This document shows, piece after piece, positions 50,812 to 60,931 of a DNA stretch of 64,000 nucleotides. Within the stretch, counting starts at the first letter, position 1. Every line of letters starts with the position of its first letter. This stretch comes from Chloropicon primus (taxonomy: Eukaryota > Chlorophyta > Chloropicophyceae > Chloropicales > Chloropicaceae), in contig CP060769.1 of assembly GCA_023205875.1 (NCBI GenBank), positions 1-64,000 of the forward strand. Direction: 5' to 3'. A program made the position numbers and the translations under genes. The notes under the pieces were generated by a model that did not search any database, was not told where the DNA came from, and was given only the letters and a program-made list of their open reading frames with translations.

Positions 50812-51555
50812 TTAGTTGTCCTCGCCATTGGGGGAATCGTCCATGTTCAGAAACAGAGGCTTGGGACTCAAGTCGAGTTGCCTTATGAGGTTTGCCGTCT
50901 CGATAGCGGTCACTGCGGCCTCGGAACCCTTGTTGCCGGCCTTGCCCCCCGCTCGGTCGAAGGCTTGCTCCATCGTTTCCGTGGTCAGGACGCCAAAGAT
51001 GCAAGGAACGCAAGTGTTGAGGCCCGCGTTCAGAATGCCGTTGGTGGCCGCCCCCGCCACAGAATCGTAGTGGGTCGTGGCTCCCCTGATGACCGCTCCG
51101 ATGCAAAGGATGACGTCGTACTTGCTCGTTGCCGCCATCTGCTGGGCGATGAGAGGAATCTCAAACGCGCCGGGAACCCAAACAACCTCAACGTCGCTCG
51201 TGTCCACCCCATACCTCTCAAACGTGTCAATGGCACCGTCCATGAGTGGCCTCGTGATGAGGTCGTTGAACCTCGCCACAACCAAGCCAACCTTGAGACC
51301 AGTCCCATCCAAGGAACCCACGTGCTCCACTACTCCTCCGCCACCTGCGCGGCCGACAACACAACGACGACGTCCCTCCACCACCATCGTCGAGGAGGAG
51401 GACAAACTTCCCTGCTGCATGGACCTTCCCCTGTCCCTCCTGCCTCCGCTCCCGTCCGTCCTCCTCGACGGCGTGGGCACCACCCGTCGACTCGCCATTG
51501 TCTTCACATCCCTCACCACCGCTCGCGCTCCCCCTCTCGCACTCGTCGCCACCAT
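50812..51555 (-). CDS. 6,7-dimethyl-8-ribityllumazine synthase
   Basis: Single exon, 247 residues from the first ATG. The C-terminal 155 residues are the complete enzyme: [45 protein letters not shown] (catalytic His region) and [18 protein letters not shown]. It makes the lumazine precursor of riboflavin from ribityl-amino-uracil and dihydroxybutanone phosphate. The 90-residue Arg/Ser/Thr-rich leader is a likely plastid transit peptide, as in plants. Confidence 0.93.
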   Translation of the reverse strand: MVATSARGGARAVVRDVKTMASRRVVPTPSRRTDGSGGRRDRGRSMQQGSLSSSSTMVVEGRRRCVVGRAGGGGVVEHVGSLDGTGLKVGLVVARFNDLITRPLMDGAIDTFERYGVDTSDVEVVWVPGAFEIPLIAQQMAATSKYDVILCIGAVIRGATTHYDSVAGAATNGILNAGLNTCVPCIFGVLTTETMEQAFDRAGGKAGNKGSEAAVTAIETANLIRQLDLSPKPLFLNMDDSPNGEDN

Positions 51556-51984
51556 CACGTCCACTGCAATGCAATGCCATGCAATACGATGAGGAACAAA
51601 CTTTTTGTCAGAGGTCGACGGCGTCGAGTGAGGGGTCAAACGAAAGAGGAAGAGACGACGGCGGTGATTCCGCCACCCTTCCGTCTCCCTCTCTTCGCCC
51701 TCGACTTACCTTCTCCGCCGTTGCGTTCGTTGGGTTCCCCTCCCCTCGTCGCCAGTCGCCAGTGGATAAGGGCACTGATCCCAAGGGAAGGAAGGACAAA
51801 ACTCTGGGAAACGAAAGTCTGGTGACTTTTGATCGAGGAAAGCGGGACACAAAGGACGGAAAGGAGGCCACGAGAGGAACATGGAACAAAAGTACGTCTC
51901 ACGAGCTTTCGATTGATACCTCGTTTGATACTTTTGACGCCCTGATCGAGGTGAGGGAGAGGGACGAAGGGATCGAGGACGAGG
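51556..51984. other. Divergent intergenic region
   Basis: 5' sides of lumazine synthase (-) and the pectin acetylesterase-like gene (+). I see no repeat or gene that I can support. Confidence 0.4.
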
Positions 51985-53253
51985 ATGTGCGTCGAGGGGA
52001 GGAATGGTGCAGCAAGGGGACGAGGGCGCCTTTTGGCGGTCCATCGGTTGAGGAAAAGGGTGACCTCGACGAGATTGCCAGGGTGTCACCTGCCTCTGAT
52101 AGTGCTGCTGTGTCTGTGCACACTGGGCTCTGGTTTGAGCATAGAGGGGGCTGAGACGAGGGATCCCAAGGCAACGAAACAGGTCCTGGGCGAACAATAC
52201 ATCAACTGCAGATGCTTGGACGGAACACTTGGAGCTTTTTACCCCAACTTGAATCCGGCAGGGAACGACACTTTTGTGATCTACCTGGACGGCGGGGGGG
52301 AGTGCACGGATGAGGCGTCTTGCGCCGGGAGGGCAAAGACGAAGCTCGGGTCCTCGACTTCGATGGACGACGAGGTCTACATGAACTATGGCGTGCTGGA
52401 CACGCGAGCGGAAGCCAACCCAAACTTTGCTGATGCGAACTTTGTTCGAGTCGGGTATTGCTCCGGAGACTTGTTCCTCGGGTCGAGGCAGGATCCAACC
52501 ACGGGTTCGGAGTTGTACTTCCAGGGGAGGTACATCGTTCACGGAGTTTTGGACACTCTGTCCCTCAAGTACGGCCTCCTCGACGCCAAGACGATCGTCT
52601 TCGGCGGCGAGAGCGCGGGCGGCATTGGTTCTCTAGCACTGATGGACGAGATGGCCGAGTCCTTGAGAGTGATGGGAAGCAAGGCAAAGTTCTTGGGGTC
52701 GATCCAAGGGGGTTACTATTTCCTCAACGACGATGTGTACGAGGGATCGAATCCACCGCCTTCGAACTACATCCCTTGGGGCTCCAAGGCCTTCCCTGAC
52801 TACATTGAGTTCTGGGGCGCAGAGGATGCCTTGCCGGCGGCTTGCACCGCCAAGGAGACGGAGGATCCTTGGAAGTGCATATTGGCCGACTACAACTTCC
52901 CTTACCTGTCCACCCCAGTCTTCGTTGCGGAGGCATTTACCGACAAGGTCGTCCTGCCCCTGCACACCGGGATGCCTGGCGTCCCACCGAACCTGACTGT
53001 CGACGAGAAGAAATTCACGTATGGGTGGAGCCTGAAGATGAGCGCGTCCCTGCAGAAGAATGTGATGGATCACCAATCCCCGGGCGGCTTGTTTGCTGCG
53101 GCGTGCTGGACTCACACTTCTTTCGAGGAAGGAAGACTCGTGCAGGGCACGACCCACACGGACGCCCTCGCGAAGTGGGTTCGGGGGGACACCGTGAAGC
53201 TTCTCGACACTTGCGGGACCTTCTTGTGCAACCCAACGTGCCCTCTGTCCTAA
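51985..53253 (+). CDS. Pectin acetylesterase/NOTUM-like carboxylesterase
   Basis: Single exon, 422 residues. A basic N-terminus and one hydrophobic segment (LPLIVLLCLCTLGSGL) form a signal peptide or anchor. The PAE/NOTUM core shows IYLDGGGECTDEASC (oxyanion and disulfide region), RVGYCSGDLFLGSR, and the nucleophile motif FGGESAGGIG; AFTDKVVLPLH and CWTHTSF supply candidate Asp and His. Family members deacetylate plant pectin or, in animals, palmitoleoylated Wnt. An alga without pectin-rich walls may use it on another polysaccharide or lipid. NDT and NLT glycosylation sites and paired Cys are consistent with secretion. Confidence 0.87.
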   Translation: MCVEGRNGAARGRGRLLAVHRLRKRVTSTRLPGCHLPLIVLLCLCTLGSGLSIEGAETRDPKATKQVLGEQYINCRCLDGTLGAFYPNLNPAGNDTFVIYLDGGGECTDEASCAGRAKTKLGSSTSMDDEVYMNYGVLDTRAEANPNFADANFVRVGYCSGDLFLGSRQDPTTGSELYFQGRYIVHGVLDTLSLKYGLLDAKTIVFGGESAGGIGSLALMDEMAESLRVMGSKAKFLGSIQGGYYFLNDDVYEGSNPPPSNYIPWGSKAFPDYIEFWGAEDALPAACTAKETEDPWKCILADYNFPYLSTPVFVAEAFTDKVVLPLHTGMPGVPPNLTVDEKKFTYGWSLKMSASLQKNVMDHQSPGGLFAAACWTHTSFEEGRLVQGTTHTDALAKWVRGDTVKLLDTCGTFLCNPTCPLS

Positions 53254-53326
53254 TGTTGGACGCAAAACAAAAGCACATACTCGTGTTACATAATTACACA
53301 AAAATGCCTAACTCTCCACTCTCGCT

Positions 53327-55006
53327 TCACTCCCAGACCTTTTCTGCCTTGTGGACCTGCTCGTGGAAGGAGTCCGCGGCCACGAGGAGCTGCTTGACCT
53401 CTTTCATGGCAATGAGCAACTTTCCGCACAGCACGGGCGAGAGCATGTCGCACATGGACTTGAGACCATTGATGTGAACCTGAGAGGACAGGCTCAGAAA
53501 TCTCGAGACGAGGGTTTCCATCGCCTTCTGGCCGGGCGGGGCTCCTGGAGACTTCAGGTAGCAATGCCGGAAGGCCCCTTGGAACAGGAAAGACGCCACC
53601 TTGGGATCGTGGTGCTTTCTCGTGAGCTCAAAGGGAGCGTCCCACTTGGTCTCAAACTCCTTCACCAGCCCCCCCTCCGCCTGCCTGATCTCCCCAAGAA
53701 CCAGCCCGACCCGAGCCTTGTCGCTGTCAGAGATGCTCTGCGTGGTCTTGTAGAGGTAGTCCACGGCCTGGGACAGGAGGGCGCTGAGGGAAGCCTCGCC
53801 CATGATGTTCAGGCTTCGCTCCGCGTGTCCCAGGTAGCACTGGCAAAGGATGCAGAACATGCACGTGCACCTCACCTGGCAAGGATCCTCCAGGATGCTC
53901 GAGGTCCCCGCGGAGGCCTCCAGGTGCGGCACCAGAGGCAGGTGGGCCAGCATCCTCATCTTGAGATGCAGCTGCTGCTCCTTGATGGACGCCAAGGTTC
54001 TCGAGTGAGACTGGAGAATTGGCCTCAGCATCTCCTCCTTCTGCTCCAAGCTCATCTCATTCGAGTCCACGATGTTGCTCACGGACCTCAGCAGCTCGTC
54101 GCACAGGAGGGTCTCCCTCTGGGCCAGGACGTGCCTGATGTTGACCGTGTCGGGGTGGTGCAGCACCACCTGAGTCCGGATGGACCCCTCGCCCGGGTTT
54201 TGGGTCTTGGCCAAAGCCTTGCTGATGCTCTTCGAGGCGTCGCGAAGCTCCTTGCCGACTTCGCTGCAGATTTGCTGCACGGCCTCCTCCGGGGACTTCT
54301 GGGTTTTGCTCCTGTTCGTGGAGGTGATCCTCCTCAGCTGCATCTGGTGGCTCACGTTGGAGTCCGCGGTCAGGGGCGTGTGGGTGTTCTGATCCGAGCC
54401 CTCGACGACGTGGTGACGCCGAGAGTCGGGAGTGGCGCCCTCCAACTTGCCGACCAAGGCCTTGTCGGCGATGTCCTCCACCCTCCTCGTCAGGGCCCCC
54501 GCGAGGGTCATCACCGCCTTCTCGATGCTCTTGTCCTTTCCCTCGCTCGCGCCCGCGGGGTCCCCCCGGTTGGTCTCGCTCTCGTCCGCGGTGGTGGCCT
54601 CGGCCTCCTCGCCCAGGTTGCTGCTCCCCTGCCTCAAGGTCGTCGTCGCCTCGTCGATCTCCTGCTCGTACTCCTTCATCTGCTCGAAGCTTCTCCTCAG
54701 CTCCTCGTTCTCCAAGTGCAGCCTGCTGTTCTGCTCCTTCACCGAATAGATGCTCTCGTTCAGGCACTTGATCTCGACCCTGAACACCTCCCTCTCGTGC
54801 TCCAGCACGTGCTTCTTCCGCTTCTTCCTCTGGTACTGGAGCCAAGCCCGGCACTGGGCTTGCGTCAGCCCCGTCTCCTGCGCCAGCGCCCTCACCTCCC
54901 CGCTCCCCGGCGCCTGATTCCTCTCGTAGCAAGCCTCCAGCGCCGCCAGCTGCTCGTGCGTGTACTTGGAGCTCCCAACCACCGTGCCGTACGACGTGCC
55001 CTCCAT
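53327..55006 (-). CDS. Divergent homeodomain-coiled-coil protein, paralog A
   Basis: Single exon, 559 residues. The homeodomain occupies about residues 12-66 (YTHEQLAALEACYERNQ; LTQAQCRAWLQYQRKKRKK). Spacing from L16 to W48 fits a typical 60-residue homeodomain, but positions 49-52 are Leu-Gln-Tyr-Gln, so the near-invariant Asn51 is Tyr. A coiled coil follows at once (EHEREVFRVEIKCLNESIYS then ENEELRRSFEQM), HD-Zip-like. After an acidic linker, a C-terminal domain of about 230 residues (CYLGHAERSLNIMGEASLSA; LSPVLCGKLLIAMKEVKQLL) is shared with the gene at 57713-59299. I do not recognise that domain; its ending faintly recalls the DOG1-like part of TGA bZIP factors. Probably a nuclear transcription factor. 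Confidence 0.8.
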   Translation of the reverse strand: MEGTSYGTVVGSSKYTHEQLAALEACYERNQAPGSGEVRALAQETGLTQAQCRAWLQYQRKKRKKHVLEHEREVFRVEIKCLNESIYSVKEQNSRLHLENEELRRSFEQMKEYEQEIDEATTTLRQGSSNLGEEAEATTADESETNRGDPAGASEGKDKSIEKAVMTLAGALTRRVEDIADKALVGKLEGATPDSRRHHVVEGSDQNTHTPLTADSNVSHQMQLRRITSTNRSKTQKSPEEAVQQICSEVGKELRDASKSISKALAKTQNPGEGSIRTQVVLHHPDTVNIRHVLAQRETLLCDELLRSVSNIVDSNEMSLEQKEEMLRPILQSHSRTLASIKEQQLHLKMRMLAHLPLVPHLEASAGTSSILEDPCQVRCTCMFCILCQCYLGHAERSLNIMGEASLSALLSQAVDYLYKTTQSISDSDKARVGLVLGEIRQAEGGLVKEFETKWDAPFELTRKHHDPKVASFLFQGAFRHCYLKSPGAPPGQKAMETLVSRFLSLSSQVHINGLKSMCDMLSPVLCGKLLIAMKEVKQLLVAADSFHEQVHKAEKVWE

Positions 55007-55997
55007 GACGAGCCCTTTGACCGTTACTCACACAAACCGCCACCCAAGCGAGCGAGCAAACAAGGGGTCCAGACCTCCCTCGGAGAGCAAAGGAAGAAGG
55101 GAAAACCGTCTCGCCCAATCGCGACGCCGTCGTCCCGCTCACTCCCTCGGCAACCAATCAATCGCACCGCCGACACATAAGGGGTTGTGTGCGCGAGGTG
55201 CCGAAAAAGAAAACGTTCGGTCGGCCGTTACTTTTTCCCTCCCTCCTGATGAGCCACACCTTCGTTTTCTCCCGCCGAGGGGTCGCTCGAAAGAGGAAGA
55301 CGAGGCGGTTCGCCGTGCTCCCGTCCCCTTCCCTTTCCCTTTCCCGTCCTCGTCGCCAAGCGTCCGTCTACCGCTGTCGCGCCATGTGGTGGCGGGCGCA
55401 GAGCCAACGATACTTTTCATGGCTTTCCTCACGAGGGAAGAATAGCGAGCTCATCCTGCCAATTATATTTGGGAGGAAAAATGGGTAATTCAAACCCCAC
55501 CTGAGGGTAACGGGCCAGGCGCTCCGTAACGCAAAAGATCGAGGGACGATGGACGTCCGCAAGTACTCGAAGCGGCACAAGCCCACCGAGGCGTGGGACA
55601 GAGGGACATGATCACGGGCAACAAAACGAAAAGACAAAAGACAACAAAGAATAACAGTGTTGCATCCCTCATAAATAAATAGCAAGGACCCTTTCATATT
55701 TCGGAGGATGGGGGGGTGGGACCCACCACCTGTTCTCCTTCTTCTTCTTCTCCTTCTGCTTCCATTGTCAGTCGCCCACCACACTCGAAGATCGAAGATC
55801 CACGCTCTCAAGCCAAGTCAGAAGAAGACGGCAGGACCTCGAACTCCCAGCCGTGGAGCTGGTTGTCGTAAAAGCTGCAGGAGGCAACCTCCACCCGATG
55901 ATGGTGGTGATGATGGTGGTGGTGGAAGACAAGTCGCGGGAGGACAAGCAAGCAAGTGAATCCCTCCATCAACAAGTTTATTATGTATGCTCTGCTT
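55007..55997. other. Intergenic region, about 1 kb
   Basis: Between the start of homeodomain paralog A and the 3' end of the SGNH gene, both on -. Contains a pyrimidine tract near 55320-55345 and GGTGAT repeats near 55903-55925. No gene supported. Confidence 0.45.
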
Positions 55998-57084
55998 TCA
56001 CGCGGCGGGATTCCCACTTTTTCTGACGAAAGAAACGTTTTGAAGGATCCTTCCGGGCTCCAGGTGGCCAGCTTCCTCGCCGGGGCTCTCCAGGGAGTCC
56101 ACCTCTCCCTCCAGCTCCCGGCACTTGATCTCGTACGTCTCGAACAGGAGCGTTGCCATGAAGTCCAAGGCCAGGGGACCAGGATGGAACCCATCGGGAG
56201 CGAAGAAGCTCTTCAAGGACGACAGGGAGGACGGCACGGTCCCCATCTCCCTCCTCACGAGGTCGTTGATTCCGGGACCCGTGTAGTCCACGTGGATGAC
56301 CGTTCCTGGCAGCGCGGAGCAAACCTTGGCCATCACCCCGTTGAACGCCTTTGCCTTTGCCCCGGCGAGCCGCTTCAGCAGGGGAGTGAGCGCGACGAAC
56401 ATCGACATGGGAGGCATGCCGAGAAGGATGATGGCAGAGTGTTCCCCCACCTTGGCCCGAATCGCGGAGAGCAAGGACCTGAGCTCCTCCTTGAACACGG
56501 CGTCACTCTGCATCGCCCTGTTCCAACCAGAGAGACAGAGAGAGACAGAGAGAGACGGAGAGAAGAATTAGTTTGTGCGAACGGCGACGCGCCAGACCAC
56601 CGACTTACAACAGATTGTTCACGCCCACGGACAGGACGACGACATCCGGATTGCCCGGGATCCTCTTCACGTGGTTTTTCTCGATCCTGGCAGCTTCATA
56701 ACCGTTCCTCCCTATCACCCGCCACGACACTGGCCGACCACTGTGCTTGGAAAGATGTCTCGCAAAGGTCCCAGCGCACGCCTCCTCGTTCGATGTCAGG
56801 CCGCACCCCGCCGCGACGCTGTCCCCGATGCAGACCATCCTCAGCGCCTTCCCCTTGCTCCCCTCGCTCCCCTTGCTCTCGTCCGCGAGGCCTTTCGTGG
56901 GCCCGGGTGCCTCTGGCAGCCTCGGCGTGAACATGGCGACGTAACCGAGCTCCGAGAGAAAGTACGCACCCGCCAGGCCAAGGGGAACGAGCGTGGAGAC
57001 GCAGGCCGTCACGATCGGACTCAATGTTCCCATCCTCCACCTCGCGCAGGGTCCCTTCCCTCTCCTCCCCTGCCAGAACACCAT
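55998..57084 (-). CDS. SGNH/GDSL hydrolase with N-terminal membrane anchor
   Basis: Exons 57084-56609 and 56517-55998 (phase 2, GTAAGT...GAACAG) give 331 residues from the first ATG. A hydrophobic helix (IVTACVSTLVPLGLAGAYFL) near residue 25-45 is a signal anchor. SGNH blocks: nucleophile in MVCIGDSVAAGCG, block II IGRNGYEA, block III SVGVNNLL (GxND with Asn for Asp) and block V DGFHPG with catalytic Asp and His. Such enzymes are esterases or lipases of unknown substrate. It sits between the two homeodomain paralogs on the same strand. Confidence 0.82.
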
Positions 57085-57712
57085 CGAGACTGAGCACCAC
57101 TCCACAAGCCACCTTGGCTTCCTGCTGGCAAACTCTTGGACGTCAAAACGAGTCAGAAGACGGCATCGGAACCTCGAGCGATGGCCAGGCAGGCCTCTTC
57201 ATCGCACTCGACTCACCTGAAGGGATTCTTGCCCTCCCTTCTTTCCTCGCCGTCCTCTTCCCGGTCGCTTGCGGGCTTGGCCTTGTCCCCTGTGAAAAAG
57301 CAAAAGCAGAAGAGAAAGCGTGTCACGTGACAGAGGGAGAGGCCACACCGTACGCGTGCGCGTGATGCCTGGATTGGTGAGGACTCGCTCCCTTCTGATT
57401 CACCAGAGCAACGATACGATTGCTGCCACTTGACTTAATGCTTGACCTTCTTGGTGTGGGTGGGTTGCAGAGTTTCCATGGGATGAGGGGACGACGAGGG
57501 AGGGCTTGGGGACTGTCGTCGTCGCGTGCGTCTGTACCTTGACTTGTAATGTGTACAACAAACAAACGAGCGAGAGAACGAATGAAGGAGCAGACGGGCA
57601 GAAGCTCTGCTGCCCTTTCCCTGCCGTCGTCGTCGTCGTTCGAATAATGGCGTGATGGGGAAGGACCCCTCTCTTTCAACCGTCGTCCAATAATCCAATA
57701 AAATGGGGGCGT
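57085..57712. other. Intergenic region
   Basis: Upstream of SGNH and downstream of homeodomain paralog B. No repeat or gene stands out. Confidence 0.4.
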
Positions 57713-59299
57713 TCACTTGACGAGGAGCTGGTAGAACCCGTCGCTCGCTCTCAGGATCTGCTTCACCTTGTGCATCGCCAGGAAGATTCTGGCGCACAGC
57801 AACGGGGGAAGCTTCTCGTAGCACTTTGCGATACCCTCCTTGTATACCTTGACCGCCCCCTCCATGGTCTCGATCATCAGGGCGGAGGTGTCCTCGGCGG
57901 ACGTCGCCAGGACGGACTCCACGTGGGACCGGACGCTCGCGTCCCGGTGCCTCTCCACGAAGGCGTAGGGCAGGTGGAACCCGACCTCGAACTTGCAGAC
58001 GAGCTCCGTCTCCTGCTTCTTCAGGTCCTCCCGGAACTTGTGCATCAGCATGATCTGGTCGAAGGGGATGGGCTCCTCCAGGTTGATCAAGTCGTATGCC
58101 TGGACGAAGAGGGCGTAGAGGCTGGCCTCCCCCATCAGGCACAGGCTCCTCTCCGCGTAACCCAGGTAAGACATGTTGAAGATGCACATGACGGACTCCG
58201 AGCGCACGTGCAAGTCGGGCTGGAGGACGGCCGCCGGGTCCCTCTTCCGGGGCAGGAGGGGCAGCTGGCCCGCGAGCTTCTTCCTCGTGCTCAGCTGGGC
58301 GTCCTTGATCGCGAGCTCGGCCTTGACGAACGAGTCCAGGAGCGGGCCCACCTCCTGCTCCTTCTGCTGGGCGGTCTTGCCCTTGTCCCCGACGATGTCG
58401 TCCAGGGACTTCATGAGCACGGTGATGATGTCCATGGGGTTCTCGGACTGGAACATCACGGCCCTCACCTGCTGGGCCTCCTGGCTGTGCAGCACGGCAT
58501 CCTGCACTTGGGTGTTCTTCCCCTCCCCTTGGAGGACTCGGGTGACCACCCGGGAGGCGCGCTTCACGTGGTCCCCCGCGTTGCTCGCGATCTGCCCCGA
58601 GACGTCCACGTTGTTCACGTCCAGCGGCTTGCTCACTGTTGAGGAGGCCCCCGCGGGGGGCCGGAGCAGGGCGGCCTTGATGGCGGCCAGGGGGTCTTGG
58701 GTCTGCTCCGACCCCGGGGACGCGTCGGCGGCCATCGTCCTCGGCCTCTTCGCCGCCGTCCCGAGGGTGGGCTCCTCCTCCTCGGCCGCCCCTTCGCCGT
58801 CGGCGACGTTACAAAAGTCCTCCACGTTCCTCCTCAGGGCCTTGTTCTCCGTGAGCAGCGCCGCGTTCCTCTCCTTGGCCCTCCCCAAGTCCTCCACCAG
58901 CAGCTTGATCTCCTTGTACAGGGATTCGGACTGGTTCTCCAGGACGTTCTTCTTCCTCTTCTTCCGCTGGTACTGGAACCAGGCCTTGCACTGCAGGTGG
59001 GTCAGGCCCGCCCTCGCGGCGATGCTCCTCAGGGACTTGGCCGTGGGGTTCGGGTTCTCCCCGTAGCACTCTTTCAGGATGGCCAGGTGGTGGTCGCTGA
59101 ACTTCTTCGAGGACGTCGACGACGTCGAGGGCAGGGTCCCCATCGACGAGGTCGCCATCGAGGGCAGGGTCCCCATCGACGAGGTCGTCGTCGTCGTCGT
59201 TGTTGTCGTTGTGGTGGTGGTGGTCGGGTCCGCCGCAGCAGCGGCGGCGGCGGAGTCCTCTGACTTTTTGGAAGAAAGCGCCATGGTCGTCGGCACCAT
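57713..59299 (-). CDS. Divergent homeodomain-coiled-coil protein, paralog B
   Basis: Single exon, 528 residues (ATG 59299; a second ATG at 59284). A low-complexity Ala/Thr/Ser leader with a duplicated SSMGTLPS segment precedes the homeodomain at about residues 67-120 (HHLAILKECYGENPNP; LTHLQCKAWFQYQRKKRKK). As in paralog A, positions 50-52 are Gln-Tyr-Gln and Asn51 is absent. A coiled coil follows (LYKEIKLLVEDLGRAKERNA, then ENKALRRNVEDF) and then an NLS-like AAKRPRT. The C-terminal 230-residue domain matches paralog A: YLGYAERSLCLMGEASLYAL and KLPPLLCARIFLAMHKVKQI. The two form a tandem pair split by the SGNH gene. Confidence 0.82.
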   Translation of the reverse strand: MVPTTMALSSKKSEDSAAAAAAADPTTTTTTTTTTTTTTSSMGTLPSMATSSMGTLPSTSSTSSKKFSDHHLAILKECYGENPNPTAKSLRSIAARAGLTHLQCKAWFQYQRKKRKKNVLENQSESLYKEIKLLVEDLGRAKERNAALLTENKALRRNVEDFCNVADGEGAAEEEEPTLGTAAKRPRTMAADASPGSEQTQDPLAAIKAALLRPPAGASSTVSKPLDVNNVDVSGQIASNAGDHVKRASRVVTRVLQGEGKNTQVQDAVLHSQEAQQVRAVMFQSENPMDIITVLMKSLDDIVGDKGKTAQQKEQEVGPLLDSFVKAELAIKDAQLSTRKKLAGQLPLLPRKRDPAAVLQPDLHVRSESVMCIFNMSYLGYAERSLCLMGEASLYALFVQAYDLINLEEPIPFDQIMLMHKFREDLKKQETELVCKFEVGFHLPYAFVERHRDASVRSHVESVLATSAEDTSALMIETMEGAVKVYKEGIAKCYEKLPPLLCARIFLAMHKVKQILRASDGFYQLLVK

Positions 59300-59806
59300 G
59301 CCCGATGTTCGTTTGTTCTTTCTTCTTCTTTCTTCTTTCTTCTTGGTTGGTTGGGGCGACGACCGTTACACCAGCAGCAGCAGCAAGCAGCAGCAGCAAG
59401 GAAAGACGGGCGTCGTCTTCGGAGGCCAAAGGGTCCCTTGGTGATTGCCGTCCGAGTCGAGCGGATACCGGCGCGAAGGGGCCAAAGGCCAGCAGTAACG
59501 GCCCTCTCAAGCAGTAACGGCCCTCTCAAGCAGTAACCCTACCCTACCCACCGTCGTCTTTCGTCGTGTGGTGCGCGCGAGCGCTCCCGCCGGAAAAAGC
59601 AAAGCCGTCGAAGAGAGAGACGAGAGAAGAGGAAGAGGAAGAGGAAGTTGTCGTCGTCTTCGAAGGGTCCCGGGACCAGGGTCTCTTTCGCGGTCCGGTC
59701 GTCGTCGTCGTCGTCGCCGCCCCCGAACAAGTGTTGAGGTTTCGACCACAGCAAATAACGTTCGACATCAAAAATTTTTGATTTTGATCCAATTCCGGAA
59801 AAACCT
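59300..59806. other. Intergenic region before the inverted-repeat island
   Basis: Contains (AGC)n near 59370-59398, a roughly 19-bp tandem AGCAGTAACGGCCCTCTCA (2.5 copies, 59491-59538), (GAGGAA)n near 59625-59645 and (GTC)n at 59698-59718. No gene is seen. Confidence 0.55.
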
Positions 59807-60210
59807 ATCATGAATTGGATTTTGATTGGAAGGGGGGAGAACGAAACGGCTTTCAGCAGGGAAAAACTGGACTTGGGAGGCAAAGGCGAGGCGAGGCAAG
59901 GCGAGGCGAGGGAGCAAACAAGACGAGGGATTGCCGGTCCCCGTCTTGCTGAGGGGACAGGGCAGAGGGAGGGAGCAAACAAGACGAGGGATTGCCAAGA
60001 AAAAGGATGAGGATGGTCAAGAGCTAGAGCTACTATGCTATGACCAGCACAGAAGCAGGCCAGAACGGGTGATTCTGGCTCGAGGTAGACCAAGCACGGG
60101 TCGAAGCTGGCAGCTCGGGCACATCTCCGCGGCTTCCTTCTTCCAGGTCTTGTTGCCTCTCCCACTGGAGCAGTTCAGGTTCTTCGTTGGCAGCAGCAGA
60201 TTGATACGGC
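59807..60210 (+). repeat. Long inverted repeat, left arm
   Basis: About 403 bp that recurs in inverted orientation at 62450-62852 with very few differences (e.g. GGATGGTCAAGAG against GGATGATCAAGAG). It carries internal duplicates of GGGAGCAAACAAGACGAGGG at about 59910 and 59974. No convincing protein is encoded; the open frame on + is equally open in the other arm. Confidence 0.93.
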
Positions 60211-60659
60211 CCGAGCTCACGATCACGAAGTGAATCAAGTGTTGATGATGGTCCGGGGCGCTGAGGCTGGTCAAGAGTTTGGTGGACCCATGGGGTGGCA
60301 GCTCCGAGTTGTGTTGGCTCTCGTGAAGGCGCTGCAACTTTCTCCTCGCGGCGGACTATGCGTGAGTGAGGTCATGATACGTCCCGATTGATTGAGACGC
60401 CGCCACAGATGTGGAATTGGACTTTGGACAACCCGTTTGTTTCTGCGTGAGACGCTGAGACTGAGACGCCCGTTCGGTGTGTGTGTGTGTGTGTGTGTGT
60501 GTTTGAGACCGCGTCTGTGGAAGGATGAGTCCATGAGTCCATGAAAAGGAAAAAGGCAAGCGTGTGCCGTCTCCTCCTCATACTCCTCATACTCCTCATA
60601 CTCCTTTGTGTCCAATCGGGAAGCCCTCGCCGTCATCACACGTCCATCGAGGGAAGGAT

Positions 60660-60795
60660 TCTCGTCTCCATCAGGGTACGATCAGGTAGGCCTTCACGAG
60701 GACTCGAGGGACGCATGCAGCATCGTGACACCCTTTGGACGGTACCGACCCTTGATCCTTCCTCAAGAGACAGTCCAGCAATATTCTCGATCATC
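60660..60795 (+). mobile_element. LTR-retrotransposon reverse-transcriptase fossil (short)
   Basis: A translated stretch with GYDQV, then EDSR and TPFGRYR resembles the palm region of Ty3-type LTR-retroelement reverse transcriptases, which read GY.Q..L.EDSR...F.TPFGRY. It is a short broken remnant, with no LTRs or other parts nearby. Old judging by length and isolation. Confidence 0.4.
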
Positions 60796-60931
60796 CTCGA
60801 TCAGAGTACCACCAAAGGCACGTTAATGAATTGTCTTTCTTGTTGTTTTTCTTGTTGTGTTGTGTCCTGTTTTGTGATGTGCCCTTCTCTCTGGCCTCTC
60901 TGGCCTCTCTGGCCTCTCTCTCTCCCTTGAG

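Noticed and set aside
59826-60233. Protein gene within the inverted-repeat arm
   Set aside because: The same frame is open in both arms, but composition (Arg/Gly-rich, repeat-derived) and lack of any family make coding unlikely.
60541-60930. A 129-codon frame upstream of the nuclease fragment
   Set aside because: Low-complexity Leu and Trp/Pro repeats; it does not supply the missing TnpB domains.
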